Source: Hofstenia miamia (taxonomy: Eukaryota > Xenacoelomorpha > Acoela). From it: a DNA stretch of 64,000 nucleotides. Below the pieces are notes generated by a model. It had not been told where the DNA came from and did no database searches. It saw only the letters and a program-made list of their open reading frames with translations. The stretch's first letter is position 1; each line of letters starts with the position of its first letter. This document shows, piece after piece, positions 1-13,626 of this stretch. The stretch spans positions 924,658-988,657 of the forward strand of contig SCFE01000077.1 of assembly GCA_004352715.1 (NCBI GenBank), written 5' to 3'. The position numbers and the translations under genes were made by a program.

Positions 1-1908
1 ATAAATCTTAAACAGTTGTTGCATTGCACAACAGATTTCATATGCTTGGTACGGTAGTAGTCCGAGATATAATATCGCTGCTTTAAACTTAAGTCTTTAT
101 GGCGATTTGTTAAGTGGTTGCGAATTTTACTAATGCGACTAGAACATAAAATTCATTCCAAGTTTTTAAATTGAATGTGTCGTTTTTTATGCTCCTTAGT
201 TTTTGTTAGATTAGGAGTACATTGGGCAGGCATTTCAAGTAAATCAGGTTCATCTGCAATGTCATTGATATCCAAATCGTTTTCGCATTGAACAGTATTT
301 TTAACACACAGCAGTATTAATCCCAATGGTAGTCGTCCACCTCATCGACTGAGCCAAATCCTTATTAGACCCATTTTTCTGAATTTTTTAGTGTACAATG
401 CAATTTCATTGAAAGATATCCTGATTCTCAACTTAGGACAAATTCATATACTGATTAAATATCCAATTGAAAATTGAAATACGCATAACTCATTTTCAGA
501 TATTTAGATGTATGCATAATTCTTTTCAATTATTGCAATTGTTCTTTTAATTTAGTTCGTTTTGTCAGTTAGTAATATAGGCATTAAAACTTTTATTACT
601 CCACTTGTCGGAACTTGTCAATAATTTTTGTGTTAATTTCCGCATTAAGTAATTGCATTTTCTTCCATATAATTGTATTTTGTCGCTTTGCAATATTTTA
701 AATTCCATTTAATGCGAAGCATTCGCAGTGTCGTATTTACGATAGATTATTCCTAGCATATCTACGAAATTTAAATAGTAATTGCTTCATTGTTAAAAAT
801 GTTTAATACGACACTGCCGTATTTCATTAATCAATTTTTTCTACCCTGTCGAGGGTAATTAAAATGCTGTTCAAAATTCAATACCTATTTACCAGTTTCA
901 ATTTTTAAGCCAATTGAATCCGAGCCGATTTATACATTAGATGTGCGGCTAAGAAAAGGGCCAGATAAACGTCATTTAGCATTAGATGTGTTTAGTCATA
1001 ATGGCACATCACTATGATACATGACTTTCCATTTAAATTTATTTTAAATGCAGGATTATCTAAAAATTAGCTTATTTTTTGATATATTTTAACAAAGATA
1101 ATTTATTTACTTTCTATTCTATGCCCAGTATTTCGATGTATATCAAGCATATACATTTCAATTAAATTTGTAATTAATATATTTTTAGATTACGAGAATA
1201 TTGCCGAGTGAGTTTAAAGACCGGTAAACGTGAAGATTTGGGAAAAAGGAAAGTCCTTCAGAATTCTACCAATTAATTACGAATTTACTGTTAGGAATGT
1301 GTATTAACAATTACGTATATTATTGGATTTATATATGTTTGCTAATTGTAACAGTTATGTATTCTGGTAAATATTTGCATTACATATCTTCTCGGTTTTT
1401 TAAAATCCACAATAAAAATTCTTTAAAATTTTGAAGAATATTTAATTCCTAAATATAAGTGTCTTTCAAATTGTTGTATTATTCGTCCTGGGCTTTTTGG
1501 AATCGTCGGGATTGCGTAGGACGGATTTCCTATCCTTTACTTAATTCTGGATTGGATTATGATTATTAAAGCGTCATCAAACTTAAAAATGTGAACTTTT
1601 TGAAATATATTATTTGTTGGTTTTGGCAGTTTGGAAAGGATGGAATTCCTTAGATTTTATTCGAAACTTATTAAATATAATTTTTTTATTTCACATGCTT
1701 TTTCAAAAACTGGAACACGATACCTTCAGTTGATAAACAATTCCATACATAAAATGAGCAGATATTTACAATTTTTTTAGAATCCTCAAACAATTTAGGC
1801 AAAGTCACCGTCTCATTAAAAAGCTCAAAAAATTTTGAGTGGTAGTTTAAAGTTCATTAGGGGGATCAAATACCGCCTCAGGGTTAATCTGACATTTTCG
1901 CTTCAATG
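1..1908. other. AT-rich noncoding stretch
   Basis: No reading frame of convincing length or recognisable domain is seen on either strand. I found no inverted-repeat element, RNA gene or tandem array. It probably represents intergenic DNA or old unrecognisable repeat. Confidence 0.6.
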
Positions 1909-2008
1909 TAGAGGAGAGACGCCAAATATGGACCCTCAATCATATTTATTAATGTAAAAGGCTCAATTATTCGTGCTTATGTTAATACAGTTTTTTAACT
2001 AATCTTAC

Positions 2009-2153
2009 CAGAGTTTTTTGGTACATTAGATTTCTGTACAGCTTTTTTGTATCTCCTTTCATTTAATCTAACGGCGCTAATTGCACCTTGCATGTTTTCT
2101 TTATTCCACTTCTGTCTTGAAATGAATTCTTTTTTCTTTCTTTCAGCAGGCAT
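2009..2153 (-). pseudogene. pogo-like transposase first exon (HTH_psq)
   Basis: An open frame starts at an ATG (2153) and gives 48 complete codons. The peptide has a basic N-terminus followed by KWNKENMQGAISAVR, then YKKAVQKSNVPKNS. This is the pattern of the psq/CENP-B type DNA-binding helix-turn-helix that opens pogo, Tigger and related transposases. The frame ends at a good splice donor, G|GTAAG, with GT at 2008-2007. Directly upstream, ATTTTTTTCAG lies two bases before the ATG and resembles a splice acceptor. No downstream exon with a DDE domain was found, so the gene is presumably dead. Confidence 0.6.
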
Positions 2154-2387
2154 TTCTGAAAAAAATAAGTGTAATAAGCTTTCTTTTAAATTAACAAAAA
2201 TTATACACAGTTGAATGATTTATCAGCTTATAAACAATTTAACATCTTCAATTGATATTGTAAGCATATAAATATTTTTGCTAAAAATATATAGTTGTAT
2301 GACTTATAAAATACAATAAATAAATAATAAATTAAAATTGAATCTAAACTTAAATACTGAACTATGTAATTAATGTAGCAAAGGTAC

Positions 2388-2416
2388 CAAATATGGACCC
2401 CTGGGGTCCATATTTG
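2388..2416. repeat. near-perfect palindrome, 14-bp arms, 1-bp centre
   Basis: CAAATATGGACCCC is followed by one T and then its exact reverse complement. The arm equals the core of the terminal repeat of the surrounding pogo-like element, so this is probably two terminal repeats head to head. Confidence 0.8.
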
Positions 2417-2789
2417 ATGCTCCTCATGCTTAAAAGGTAATGATTTATAGTTCACATGCAATAAAGGTTTTTAAATTCAAATCATCACATATATCAAATA
2501 AACATTTTACTCCAATAATATATATATATAACATATTAACATTTTCATACATAAACAATTTGGGAAAATAATACAATGTTCTGACCTAATTAATAATAAT
2601 TAATAAGTGACGAGAAAATCTGACTCCTGAAATATCTATTACAACTAATATTAATTTTAGCTAGAACCAGTTTTCAAAAATTGCCAGTTAGGCAACATGC
2701 ATTCAGACTTTCATAAGCCTAATAGTTTCAACAAAAGACAGCGGGCCCATTTTAGGAGCCCTGGTCATTATTTGGAGTCTCTCCTATTA

Positions 2790-4160
2790 TTAGAGAGGCC
2801 CTATATAATTAATAGCACATAATTTTGCCATTATAAACGGAAAATGTTCAATTAGCTAATAATAGCGGGCATCACGTTAGAAATCTCTTGATGTTGATCA
2901 TCCAAATTTTCTAGGTGACGGATTTATTATGACGTATTTTCCGTAGTATATATGAGAAGGAAGATTGCAAAACGCGATATATCCTTCATCGTATTTGTCA
3001 GAAGTCGCAATATTCTGCTGTCTTTTGACAAATTTATAACCATATGTCTAATATGGTAATACAATAGAGTACTAGGTGATATCATGATAAGTTTTAAGTT
3101 GAAAATTGTTGATCTAGCTGTATTTACGTTCCATTTCGATAAAATAGCGCAATATTTAAGCATTTCATTTGTTTTTCAAAACGCAATGGATCCTGAATAC
3201 CGTGGGTAAGTGATCTGTCCGGCAGGAAATTGCAGTAACTCTAGTTTTTGCCAAGATATTTAGATTCCATAAATTTCTTATGGATCACTATCAACGTGGA
3301 CTCATCATGATCCTAATTTCTTACGAATTTAGGCTACTTATCAAATTTGCTCATAAATGTGGTTTTGCAGAAACAAGCTCTCATGAGGTTTTTATTACAC
3401 ACGCAAGTTCGACTTGAAGCTTTTATTTCTATAAAGCTTAACTTGGCGTCTTGTACTTTATACGAAGTTCACAGAAACTGGCGTCGTAACCGCAATTGAT
3501 TGAAGGCATGTGATCACTTCAACTATTGAAGAACCTTTACTTCAGACAATGAGTTATTATGTAACCTTTTGCGGCCCTGTGCTGTAAGTACAACTGCTTC
3601 GTATCCATCCATGTTAAGTGATGAAGGTATCTGTTTCTGCCATGAATGATTTCCATTAGGAGAATATATTTGGAGAAGTAATTCACCAACTGGATAACAC
3701 AGAAATGTGATGGAAGAAGATGGATATATCGCGTTTTGCCCAAAAACACATTTTTTGAAGACAAATTTCAGAAATTGAAAGCAATTTAGACTTCAAGCTT
3801 TTAACAGCAGATAAAAAATTTGATCTCGTCTCCAGTTTATATCAAATTGATACATCGCATTTTGAAATCGAACGATTAGTATTCTTGTTACTCAAAACAA
3901 CAAATTTACTTAGTGGGAAGATTTTCCAAACCATATTTGATTTTTCTTAAGACCATACTACGATGGTGTTCAATGTAAAATGATAGCGCTCATTATAGAA
4001 TGTAAATAAAAAACAATAATTGGTATTGCTAATATTCAAAATTGAACCTATTCGATCTTTGAAATGCAATGACGGATCTATAATTTTGTGGAATGCTAAA
4101 GAATTTTAAAACATAATTTAGCTCTCTAATGCATTTTTTATTTTAAAATGCTTCGTTTGC
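2790..4160. other. noncoding stretch
   Basis: Only short frames without recognisable domains are present. The minus strand at about 3523-3790 is open in two frames at once, which argues for composition and not selection. No repeats were delimited. Confidence 0.5.
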
Positions 4161-4164
4161 TACT

Positions 4165-5260
4165 GAAAAATGGAGGAAAGTACTGTTAATAATGATTATA
4201 CAGCCATTACATGTCTAGATCTTTCTAAAGCGTTTGATTCCATCGATCATTGTATTTTACTTTCAAAACTTAAGCAATTACATTTTTCTACCCAAAGCTT
4301 AGCTCTTTTATCAAATTATTTAAGTAATCAAATACAACGAGTTAAAATTAATGACACATATTCAAATTGGATTGAAATTAAGAGGTGTTCCACAGAAAAC
4401 AATATTAGGTCCCTTGATTTTTATATATATGTTAATGATTTAAGTATTTACACTAATTGTCATGTTATTCAATACGCTGATGACAGAATGCTATTTTGCT
4501 CAAATAAATCTATTGAAAATGCAATCATAAAAATTGAAGATGACTGTGCTCAATTATCTCACTATTTTGCCTCACTGAAATTGCGTGTTAATCCTACCAA
4601 AACTCAATTCTGTATTATAAAATTTAAAACTATTTCCAAGAATTGTTTTCAACATAACCTGAACTTTAATGGCATCCAAATAGATCAAGTGGACAATTTC
4701 AAATACTTAGGAATTACATTTGACTCATTACTTACCTTTCAAAGCAATTTAATATAATCATTAAACGAATGGCTATCTCAATTAAAGCACTCAGCAGTTA
4801 CCTACAAAAGCTAAAATTCAGTTAATGCATGCAATAGTTTTAAGTCATTTTTATTATGGCAATGTACTTTATACGGATGTAAATGAAAATTTCCTAAAGA
4901 AAATTAATTCAGTTACTATGGGCAATGAAGATAGTAACGAACTATTCTAATATTAATTAAAAAAAACTTCTGTAAAGTTTTTAAATCCTCATTATCTAAT
5001 TCAGATAAATGTATTAACAACATTTTATAAGATCGCAAACAACATCAACCCCTATGATAAAATAAATTTCCCTAATCTCGGTAAAATCGCACACCTAAAT
5101 ACAATCACTTGAAATATTAAACCAGTTCCTTGTAAAAATAAAACAATGAAAAATTCATTCATNAATAATTGCAGTCCAGTCAATTTTGTTTTACAATTTC
5201 GGTCCTTGCCAGCTTGGTATATTTTTGGATTACTCGAATTGTAAATACGACCTTGTGAAT
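4165..5260 (+). pseudogene. non-LTR retrotransposon reverse transcriptase, 5'-truncated and decayed
   Basis: The frame 4170-4757 gives about 195 residues of LINE reverse transcriptase: LDLSKAFDSIDH at the first catalytic block, YADD with the two catalytic aspartates at about residues 102-105, LRVNPTKTQFCI, and FKYLGITFDS in the thumb region. The expected RGVPQ...ILGP block is present but in the neighbouring frame at about 4379-4412, so two small frameshifts flank it. After 4757 stops break the frame, while translated fragments of a LINE C-terminus continue to about 5260. One N lies at 5163. No endonuclease domain precedes it. The style is CR1/Jockey-like, but the clade is not resolved. Confidence 0.85.
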
Positions 5261-5264
5261 TTCA

Positions 5265-7462
5265 ATTTTCCGGAATTTTTAATAAATATTTAGTTTGCAT
5301 TGTTTAGTGAAGAGCAATATTTATTTTAGGACTGTGTAAATAGTATTATTTGTTGAGTAATCTTTAAAGCAAACAATATAATGTAACTTTTAAACAAGTA
5401 ATCAAACTTATTTAACTACAGAAAAATGTAAAATCCATAGATGTTAACTCATTTATGTACTCCAAATAATGCTGAAGAAAATATTAATTTAAGTTGACCC
5501 TTTTTATCTCGTCAAAGATTTTAAGGAGAAAGTGACTGTTGAAACAAGAGAAATATTAGGTATGTTGGGCAGTGCTATTGTTTTTATACTAGGGAATCAA
5601 CCAGCTTAAGCTGCTGTTTGGAATGGCCCCAAAATGGTTCTTCTAGGTTCTCAATCTAAGATTGAAACAGGCCCTAAAAGAAGAAAGGAATTTCTGCAGC
5701 ATCTAGAGATTAAGCACGTGGAATTTCTATTTGATATTTTGTTATTTCACTTGTCGAAGTTTATTGTGAAGTTCTTTTATTGCTGGAATACTTCATTGAT
5801 GTTTATGTCAGCAAATATTGACTATGTAATTACCTTCTAGTTTAGTATTCAGTTAAGTGTAATGTTCACATTTAGTTGTCTTTCACACTAATTCACACAC
5901 TAATTTTTTATTAACTCACTATATGTAATGCTTCGTTTTATGAGATTTTCTGAGCGTAATCCTTTGTTATCCTTTGTTATAAATTTAAAATCCGTTTTCC
6001 GTGTGCATGTTTTCCAATTTTTCATAATAAAAATTTATTTGCACTAAAAAGTCCGAATAGTACCTTATTTATTTTGCTGTGTAATGAGGTATAGGTCTGT
6101 AATGGCTTTCAATATTACTTTGTATACTGATTTAGATATAATTTTTTTCACAATTGCCATTGATTTTGGACATTGATATTATAAAAATGCATTTTCTAGC
6201 TGTTCTTATTACAATATCAATTTAATGGTGTTTGCATTCTTCATGTTCTCTCAATTGATATTGAACATCATTAGAATGATATTCAATTGAATTTCATAAT
6301 GAAGACTTATTGAATTTTTATTTGGCTAAGTTTATTTGTAATTTTTGAACATATTTACACTTTATTTTAGATTAAATGTCTATTTAGTTTGTGTAAGCAT
6401 GTCAAATGTACTTGTCTAAATTAGTTTCAATTGCAGAAATTTTGGGTGTTATGGCTGTTATTATAAGTTCGCTTTGTAGCTCTCATCATCGAGGAATTTG
6501 GGGTTCATCCAGATCACCCAGTCCCATTGGATGCATTTACTTCAGTCTCATAGTACTGAGGCCTGAGATTAAATATTTCAGTTCGACTGGAATCATGACG
6601 TTCAGTATTCATCAGCCTAAACCTAACCCTAGCCCTTTCAAATTAGGGAAAAATAATTGTTATATCAGCGAACATAATCCTTTGTAATGGGTATTAGAAT
6701 GGGATTGGTTCCGCAAAACCTTACAGTATACGTCGTCTCAATATATTACTGTAATTGAATTGAAACATAGTATTGTTTTTGAATAGTAAATAGACGCACA
6801 TGTTAATTAAATAACTAAATATTTGATGCTTATCAAAATATTTAAATTTTCTAGTTGTATTAGATGTTGAGCTAATTTTATATTGATTTATATAATTATA
6901 AATTATGTATGTCACAAGCTTAAAGTTCGAACCCACATCACAATGTCACCAATCGCGTACATGTCGAATAATACACAAGTTGTAAGTTCAAATCTAATTG
7001 ATATTCGGTTGGAAGGAAATTCTTTTGTTTGTTGCAATGCGTTGTAATATAATTTTAATTGATATTTACAAATGTTACTTTCACCCCTTGTATTACAGGA
7101 TTTGATCGTCACAAGTTCTTTTTATTAAATCGTAGGCCTATAGTTCTAATGGAAAAATTTGCATTCTTCAAAATTCCAGACAAAGTCGGGCTAATTAAAT
7201 CGTCTAATTAAGACGGGCCTTTAGAAAAATGTATAGTTTATCAGTTAAATGCAAAAGTATAAGTTTTTAATGCATGTTGGTAATAAGTTTCTTGTACTTT
7301 AATCGATTTTCTACCGCAAAAATAGCAATACTTGTGTTTTGTTTACGTAAATGAAACGAAAAATGAATGTTAATAAGTTTATCACAATTCAATTTTGCTA
7401 CTATGTAAAGTTTTCGTAATCTGAGCTGGGTCTGTCTAAAGTAAAATAATATTGTTTTAAAT

Positions 7463-7496
<34 letters not shown>

Positions 7497-8258
7497 GCCG
7501 TTTGTAATTTATGCAGAATTTATTTTCGTCATTTATAATCATTTTCATATACATACGCCGTTTGTAACAATATTTGTCGTTTGTAACCAAAATTTTTTTT
7601 TATATTAATGATGCAATTTTAACAGCAATACTTGCATGACAATGCGAAACCCCATGTCACAATAATGATTTGAAAATTTGTCTCAATTGAATATCCTATT
7701 GCAACCCCACTCTCCTTATATGGCTAGACATTGCGCCCAACGATTTTTACTTGTTTGATATAATCATAAAATGGGAATCATTCCATTGTGTAGAAAGCGT
7801 AAAGATGGCGGCCTTTGAATGTATGTAGGCCAAAATGCTGGATTATTTGCCGATGGGATCAATGAACTACCAAAAAGATGCAAAAGGCACTACACTCAGC
7901 AAGTGATTACTTTGAATGAATTCACTTAAGTTAATAAATGGTATTCAGTGTATTCTCATATCTAAGAAAGCATATTCTTCATATTGTGCTTTCAATTCTA
8001 ATTGTTAAATGGGAAAATACTTTCTAAAAACCCCTATAATTGAGTTTATCTGCAGAAGGCACATTGATATTGTTCTTATTCAATGATGTCGCAATTTCAA
8101 CAGTTTCTTAATCATATGTATTACACTAGTGCCTATTCCATTTATTAGAGCCAATGCCTTCCATAGTTGATTAATGTCTTGGCTACAGCAAACTCAAAAT
8201 TCTTGAACTTCAATAAGCATATAATATTGTTAAGTACATAGTAATCAAAGGTATTATA
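5265..8258. other. noncoding stretch with (TA)n microsatellite
   Basis: No gene is recognised. A (TA)n run lies at 7465-7494. The 12-mer CGCCGTTTGTAA occurs at 7496 and 7557, with a related TCGTTTGTAA near 7578. Two short open frames (5634-5840 and 6406-6687) show no recognisable domain. Confidence 0.55.
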
Positions 8259-8260
8259 CA

Positions 8261-8607
8261 ATATCCTACATATCTTTAAAGGAATTTAGTAGATGTAGTT
8301 TTTAATTTGAAAGCTAATGAACTCGGTTTGAGGTCGATCCAAGCATTATTCACTGAGATATTAACGATGATTCCCCAAAATATCGGATCAAGCCGGTATA
8401 GTGGGTTGTTAAATGAAATTTCAAAATAAAATAAATATTCCTATATCCTACACATCTTGAAAGGACTTTACTAAATGTAGTTTTTAATTTGAAAGCTAAT
8501 GAACTAATTCTCGAAGTCGATCCAATTTTTATAATGGGATGTTAACGATTATTTCTCAATTTTGCAATTTAGAAATACAGTGGGTTGTTGAATGAAATGT
8601 CATAAAA
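8261..8607 (+). repeat. diverged tandem duplication, about 182-bp unit
   Basis: The block starting ATATCCTACATATCTTTAAA at 8261 recurs as ATATCCTACACATCTTGAAA at 8443. Shared internal landmarks are GTAGTTTTTAATTTGAAAGC, TGAAC followed by a TCGATCCAA box, TTAACGAT, and GTGGGTTGTTRAATGAAAT. The copies differ at many positions, so this is an old duplication and not an assembly overlap. Confidence 0.8.
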
Positions 8608-11149
8608 AAAAAAACTAGATTATGGCGTATGCTCTTTAAAGAAACGAGGGATTACATTTGTTCTTATTTTAAATGTAGCTTAATAAGCTCAAAGAATATA
8701 CTTGTCTCAAAATTAGACCAAGTAAGTGAGTTGGGAAAATTATGTATAACATTCATGGATTCGATTCGGATAGCTTTGGCAAAATTAGGAAATTGGTTGC
8801 ATAGGATTGGCTCAATAAAAATGCTCTACGGATTCTTAGAATAAACTCAGTTTTGATTTCTTTTTAAAGTAAGCTTTAAGAAAACTGAGTTGTTAATGAA
8901 TTAAAGAAATTCACTTGAACGTGACAGGCATTTTGGTGTCTTCTTCAAGATGGCTGCACAGTTTCTTAAAAAACCCGACCCTAACTGTTTCCAAAATTTA
9001 ACCCAAATTGATCCCACAGTCTCACTTGGTACATGATAAGAAATTCTGCATTTCAAAACATTGAACATGTCTAAGATCAATTCGAAAAAAAACTAAAAAA
9101 ATGAATTTAGGGAAATAGAAGAACAAATTATATTAGAAATCATTAGGTTTCGTATGCATTAGTTGTCATGTGGCACAACAAATATAACATGCAATATAAT
9201 CGTTCAATGCAGGCCTAAAATTTATCCATGCAATCTAGGTAATTAATGTCAACATTGCTAAATGACTCTTGTTGACCCGATTTAAAAAAGCATTTCCCAG
9301 ACTGGACCCAACCCCCGGGTCTTCGTAGACCCATTTTCACTCCTGGCTGGAAGAAGATCAACAAAATTTAACAATCTGACCCAAATTAATACGTTTTATT
9401 TAACAGGTGCAAAAACTAATGCATAATCTAAAGTTTACTTTATGCAAATAATTGGTAAAAACGCTAATTTAATAAAGGTCAGTTTAGCATAATAATTGCC
9501 CTGCCGCACTTATTTTATCCTTCCCACATACGTTTTTAATTAATTTAGCTAACACAATTCTACGCGATGATTGAAATCAAGTACTGGATACTTCCCAGGT
9601 TTGTCTTTGTATAAGTGTTTTCAGAGAACACAGCAGAGTCATAAATGTATGTGTAAGATATCCATTAAAAAGAGGCTCAATGATTTTATGTTCTTAGCCA
9701 TTCATCTTACAACAAATCTTTTAAGTAACAGATCATACATTTTTAATTAGTTTTATGCGAGATCGGGATCAAAAACAACACGGGATGGGACCAATTTGAA
9801 TTAATATTTGCTTATTTGTATTATATTGGAATGTTATTATACTTTTCTAAAATTAACTGTGTCTAAAATCTCAATTCAGCATTCAGTTTGATTACGAATG
9901 ATAATTTTAGAACATTTAATTTCATTACAGAACCAGAAGTAGATGTACAGAACTTGCACCTGTGTTGTCAAAAGATATCTTTGCATCCTTAGTATCAATG
10001 GCGAAATCAGAACCCGATTGACGACAGTTGCGAACGCAAGCAGACATAGTGGAATGTCTCCGTGAACTTTTCAACATTGATTTGGATTGATCAAAATGTT
10101 TTGGTAGAAAGTACCAAATTTTAACAACTAAGGTGTTAAAATGCATTTTAGGGTCGATTTTTTTGGTCACTCACTTCATCAAGACTGAGATTCCCCACAT
10201 GTCAGAAAATCCTGAGTAAGCGCCTGACTGACGATCAATGACATTTGATCACTAGGCACGGAAACAGGTCTTCCCGTGGGTCGGGCCGTTTCAGATTGGG
10301 CCTATAATTAGGTAGGTCAGGTCGGATCCTGTCAACAAACCTCGGTGGGTCGGGCTAAGACTCAAGAATAAGGAATGTGCATGTGAATTCATTGAAATTA
10401 AAATCATATACTTGGTATGACTAAAAAAGAATTAAACTTGTATATATGTAGAACTAAAATTTTTTTTTTACTTCGATTATTAAAAATTTAAATATCTATG
10501 CATAATTAATGTTATATTAGAAATTAGAAATTAGAAATTATCTTTATTTCAGAATGAAACACATCAAACTGACTAAATTTACATACTATCATAAAATTCA
10601 CTTCAATTGCAGAGTTAAATGCGGCATTTAACGGACGTGATAGCTCTGGTGTGGTCTTCTTTTCGTGTCGGTGTTTTTGGTAAGGGTTGGAGACTTGGGA
10701 AGTACATATATCAATATATTGCTAAATTTTATCAATATTTCTTGATTTATTCTAAATTTTTTCTAAAGTGTGTAAATCACTGCAGCGCTATGATATATTT
10801 TCAAATTTTATGTTTAAACCCAAATTAATGTTGGTGAATCAGCAGCTAAAATGCTCAGTGATTTTTTCACATTGTATCCATTTAGTCGCCCATCATGTTC
10901 GATAATATATCATTATTCCTCCATGGATGAAACCCAATAATAACCAAAACCCCCAAAACAAATCCTAGTTGCAGAAAATGGGCAAAACTAGTTGCTACAC
11001 AAAACGAGCTGACAAGAAGACCATATTCTTATTGCAGCATCAATAGTTGATTGAGCATATTTTGTGAATATTCTGCATTCTAGTGAGTTGCTCGTTGAAA
11101 TGGACAGTGTTGCAACGTTTACCAAAGATTATAATACGAGAAGAAACTT
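8608..11149. other. noncoding stretch with possible DNA-transposon ends
   Basis: No gene is supported. Two GC-rich islands look like isolated hAT-type ends: 9290-9352, ending ACCCATTTTCACTCCTGG, and 10257-10345, starting TAGGCACGGAAACAGG and containing GGGTCGGGC. No partner terminus or target duplication was found for either. A minus-strand frame at 9925-10170 is unassigned. Confidence 0.4.
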
Positions 11150-11387
11150 GGACTTGTTGTAGCAATCACCATATTTCCTCGATTACAACTTATGTGAGCG
11201 GTGGTTGTTAAATTTGATGATAAATTATCTCAACCCTATCAGAGTTGAGGATGAGAATGAAGTGTTGAAGGAGTCGCTTCGTTTCATAAAGAACACTTCA
11301 AAAAAGGAGTTGCAAAACCAAGTTGAGCAGTTGATAGATTGCTGCTATCTGGTCACTAACTTTGGTGGAGATTATACTATTAATTAA
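11150..11387 (+). pseudogene. mariner-type transposase C-terminal relic
   Basis: In one frame the translation reads PYFLDYNLCERWLLNLMINY and then continues LNPIRVEDENEVLKESLRFI. It ends with CCYLVTNFGGDYTIN before a stop. This matches the order seen at the end of mariner-family transposases: a PPYSPDLNLCD-type third catalytic block, a helical segment and a terminal cysteine-rich GGDY motif. The catalytic SPD reads FLD here. Upstream sequence to about 11030 gives only weak, stop-broken similarity. Confidence 0.55.
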
Positions 11388-11389
11388 CA

Positions 11390-13449
11390 CATGGTTGTTA
11401 TTGATACTTGCTTTTGTTCAAATAACAATTTGATTGTCTCATTCTTTTTTAGTCATTCTAAGAATTTTAGTTTAAATGATGAGATCCTACATTAAATACA
11501 TTTCAATTGGATGTATTATAATTCTATTAAATGTGATACAAATAATAAAGACTAAGACATTTTTTATTATAACAACCCAAATCGGGTCAGTTCGGGTCTA
11601 AAATTGTTTAGGTTTGGTCTGGGAAGGTCACTTGCTTAGAAAAACTATGAGCAGCAGGGAAAAAATATACGAACAATTTGTCAAACACAATTAAATTAAA
11701 AAGATTATTAAAATTTAAAATCAAATATTATTCTCTTACACCCCTATCAGGCTCATCTTAAGAAATAAAAAAATACTAATAAAGCTGTGCAAAAGGTGAG
11801 AAGTCAAAATTTTTATAAGAACAGTACTAGTAAAAATATATAAGGCTTTTTAATAATTCAATTGCTCAGACAAAGGAGCACTGCGAAGCTTACTTATTGG
11901 AAACAATTTTCATTGGCAGCTTAAACTTGATGCCTAAAGTTATTGAGTTGATGAACATAATTATGCAGCAAATTTATAAAAAGTATTTTATATCAGGTAT
12001 TTTTTTCTAAGGATGTTGTAAATTCGCATTCATAATAATGGCTCATGTGATTTTACTTCCTTAGTAACTAGGTATAAATAGGAATAAGGGCCTTACAAAT
12101 TTGTTATAAAATTTTAAAATATAAAATTATATAATGATTAGATTTCCTCTATCAAAAGAATAATTAGTAAATTTTGGGACGCTGGATTTTTATGTACCAC
12201 ACAGTGTGAAGATTCCTACACAACGACAAGCCTAATATTTCCTAATGTCTTATTTCTAGATAAATTATTTTCAGCTTTGGAGCATTCTAATAGGGACCTT
12301 AACTCCGAATGTAGTGAAAAGTTTACAGATATAATTTCTAGACTGCGTGTATAAGCCGCATTTCAAAATTTTGGAAAAGCTTTGAGATTCATAAGTGCGG
12401 CTTATACAAGAGGATTTCTGGTATATAGTATGCGAACTGATCTTTTTCATAACAACTGATATTTTGATTATTAGTATTATTCAATAAAATTGTAGTCAAA
12501 ATCATCTATTAGTTCCTTATTTTTGAAAATTTGCAAATGGGTTGGTTTGGGTGAATTTACAAAATCAGTAAGTGAACCTTGAACGCCATTCACCTATTTC
12601 TGTTCTGTTCTACTACATGTTTCTATAATTCGCTTTATCTACTGGTTATTGAATACTTTCTGATTATTGTAAATATGAAATATATTATATGAAATGTCCG
12701 TATTGATTATATATATATATATATAATTAGATTTAGAAACCGTCATATAATGTTTGCATATTTTGCTATTCGTTGAGATGTTAGTTTTACACCGTTCTCC
12801 GCTTTACTATTATATTTCAATTTCTCCTTAGTAAATGTAATATTTATGCTCTTCAGTCCAATTAAAAATTAAGCATGTGGTTAACGTACAATTGTTTTTG
12901 ACTTAATTATTTTGAATGCACTGTCCAATTTTGACGTCATTTACCGTGCTTTTCGAAGGGCAATAATAGCTTTTTGTTAATTGCCTAAAGGTTTACTATT
13001 ATAAACAAAATTATGAATATTATAAATGCTTTTAAAATTTAAGCAGCTTTTAAAATTAAACTCAAAAAATGATAAATGTACCATTGTAAGATTACTTCAA
13101 ATGTCAATAACACATGCCATGACAAACGTTTTAAGACACCACCATGCTTCACACATAAATTATGTCTTTGCAATATGTAACGTCACAACTTTGATTTTGT
13201 GCACTAGGCTCCATTTTGGCATTGAATGTCTGTTGCACAATGCTTCAAATTGAAACTCAAACAAGTCAAAATTCCGTTACAGTGATGAAAATTACATCAA
13301 AAATATATTATGTAAAATCACCAAGTCTCATTAAGAAACCACCGCAACTTTTGAGCAATAATCAAAATCTTAATGGGAGGGGGAAGAAATACCCTAGGAC
13401 GAATAGGTTTAAGATGAACTTTATAGGATTATTGACAGTACTAAGTCGA
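11390..13449. other. noncoding stretch
   Basis: No gene is recognised. A GGGTCAGTTCGGGTC island at about 11583 and a GGGTTGGTTTGGGTG island at about 12539 may be fragments of transposon ends. A short (TA)n lies near 12708-12724. Confidence 0.45.
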
Positions 13450-13591
13450 TTTCAGCACATAGGTGCAAACCGGTCGGAAAATTATGGAGCCGATCCGACC
13501 GGTACCGGTGCCAACCGAAACCGGTTGACCGACCGGCCTGACCGGCAAAACATTTTCCTAAGTCTAGTTAATATATATATATGAAAAAATG

Positions 13592-13625
<34 letters not shown>

Positions 13626-13626
13626 G

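Larger units (their letters stand above)
1911..2784 (-). mobile_element. pogo-like DNA transposon relic
   Basis: Inverted termini are GGAGAGACGCCAAATATGG at the left end (from about 1913) and, reading inward from 2784, GGAGAGACTCCAAATAATGA. TA dinucleotides lie beside both ends (1909-1910 and 2785-2786), although two extra bases at the left end make the exact boundary uncertain. The element contains one exon with a pogo/psq-type helix-turn-helix on the minus strand and no recognisable DDE catalytic domain, so it is a deletion derivative. A third copy of the terminal core occurs as a palindrome at 2388-2416, suggesting nesting of two related elements. Confidence 0.6.

Noticed and set aside
3523-3790. 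Minus-strand frame with protein-like composition
   Set aside because: Two overlapping frames are open at once, no known domain is recognised and no convincing splice context was found.
6406-6687. 93-codon frame
   Set aside because: No domain, and the opposite strand is also partly open; treated as chance.
6912-6945. tRNA-like B box on the minus strand (GGGTTCGAAC)
   Set aside because: No cloverleaf or clear A box could be drawn; perhaps a SINE remnant but not supportable.
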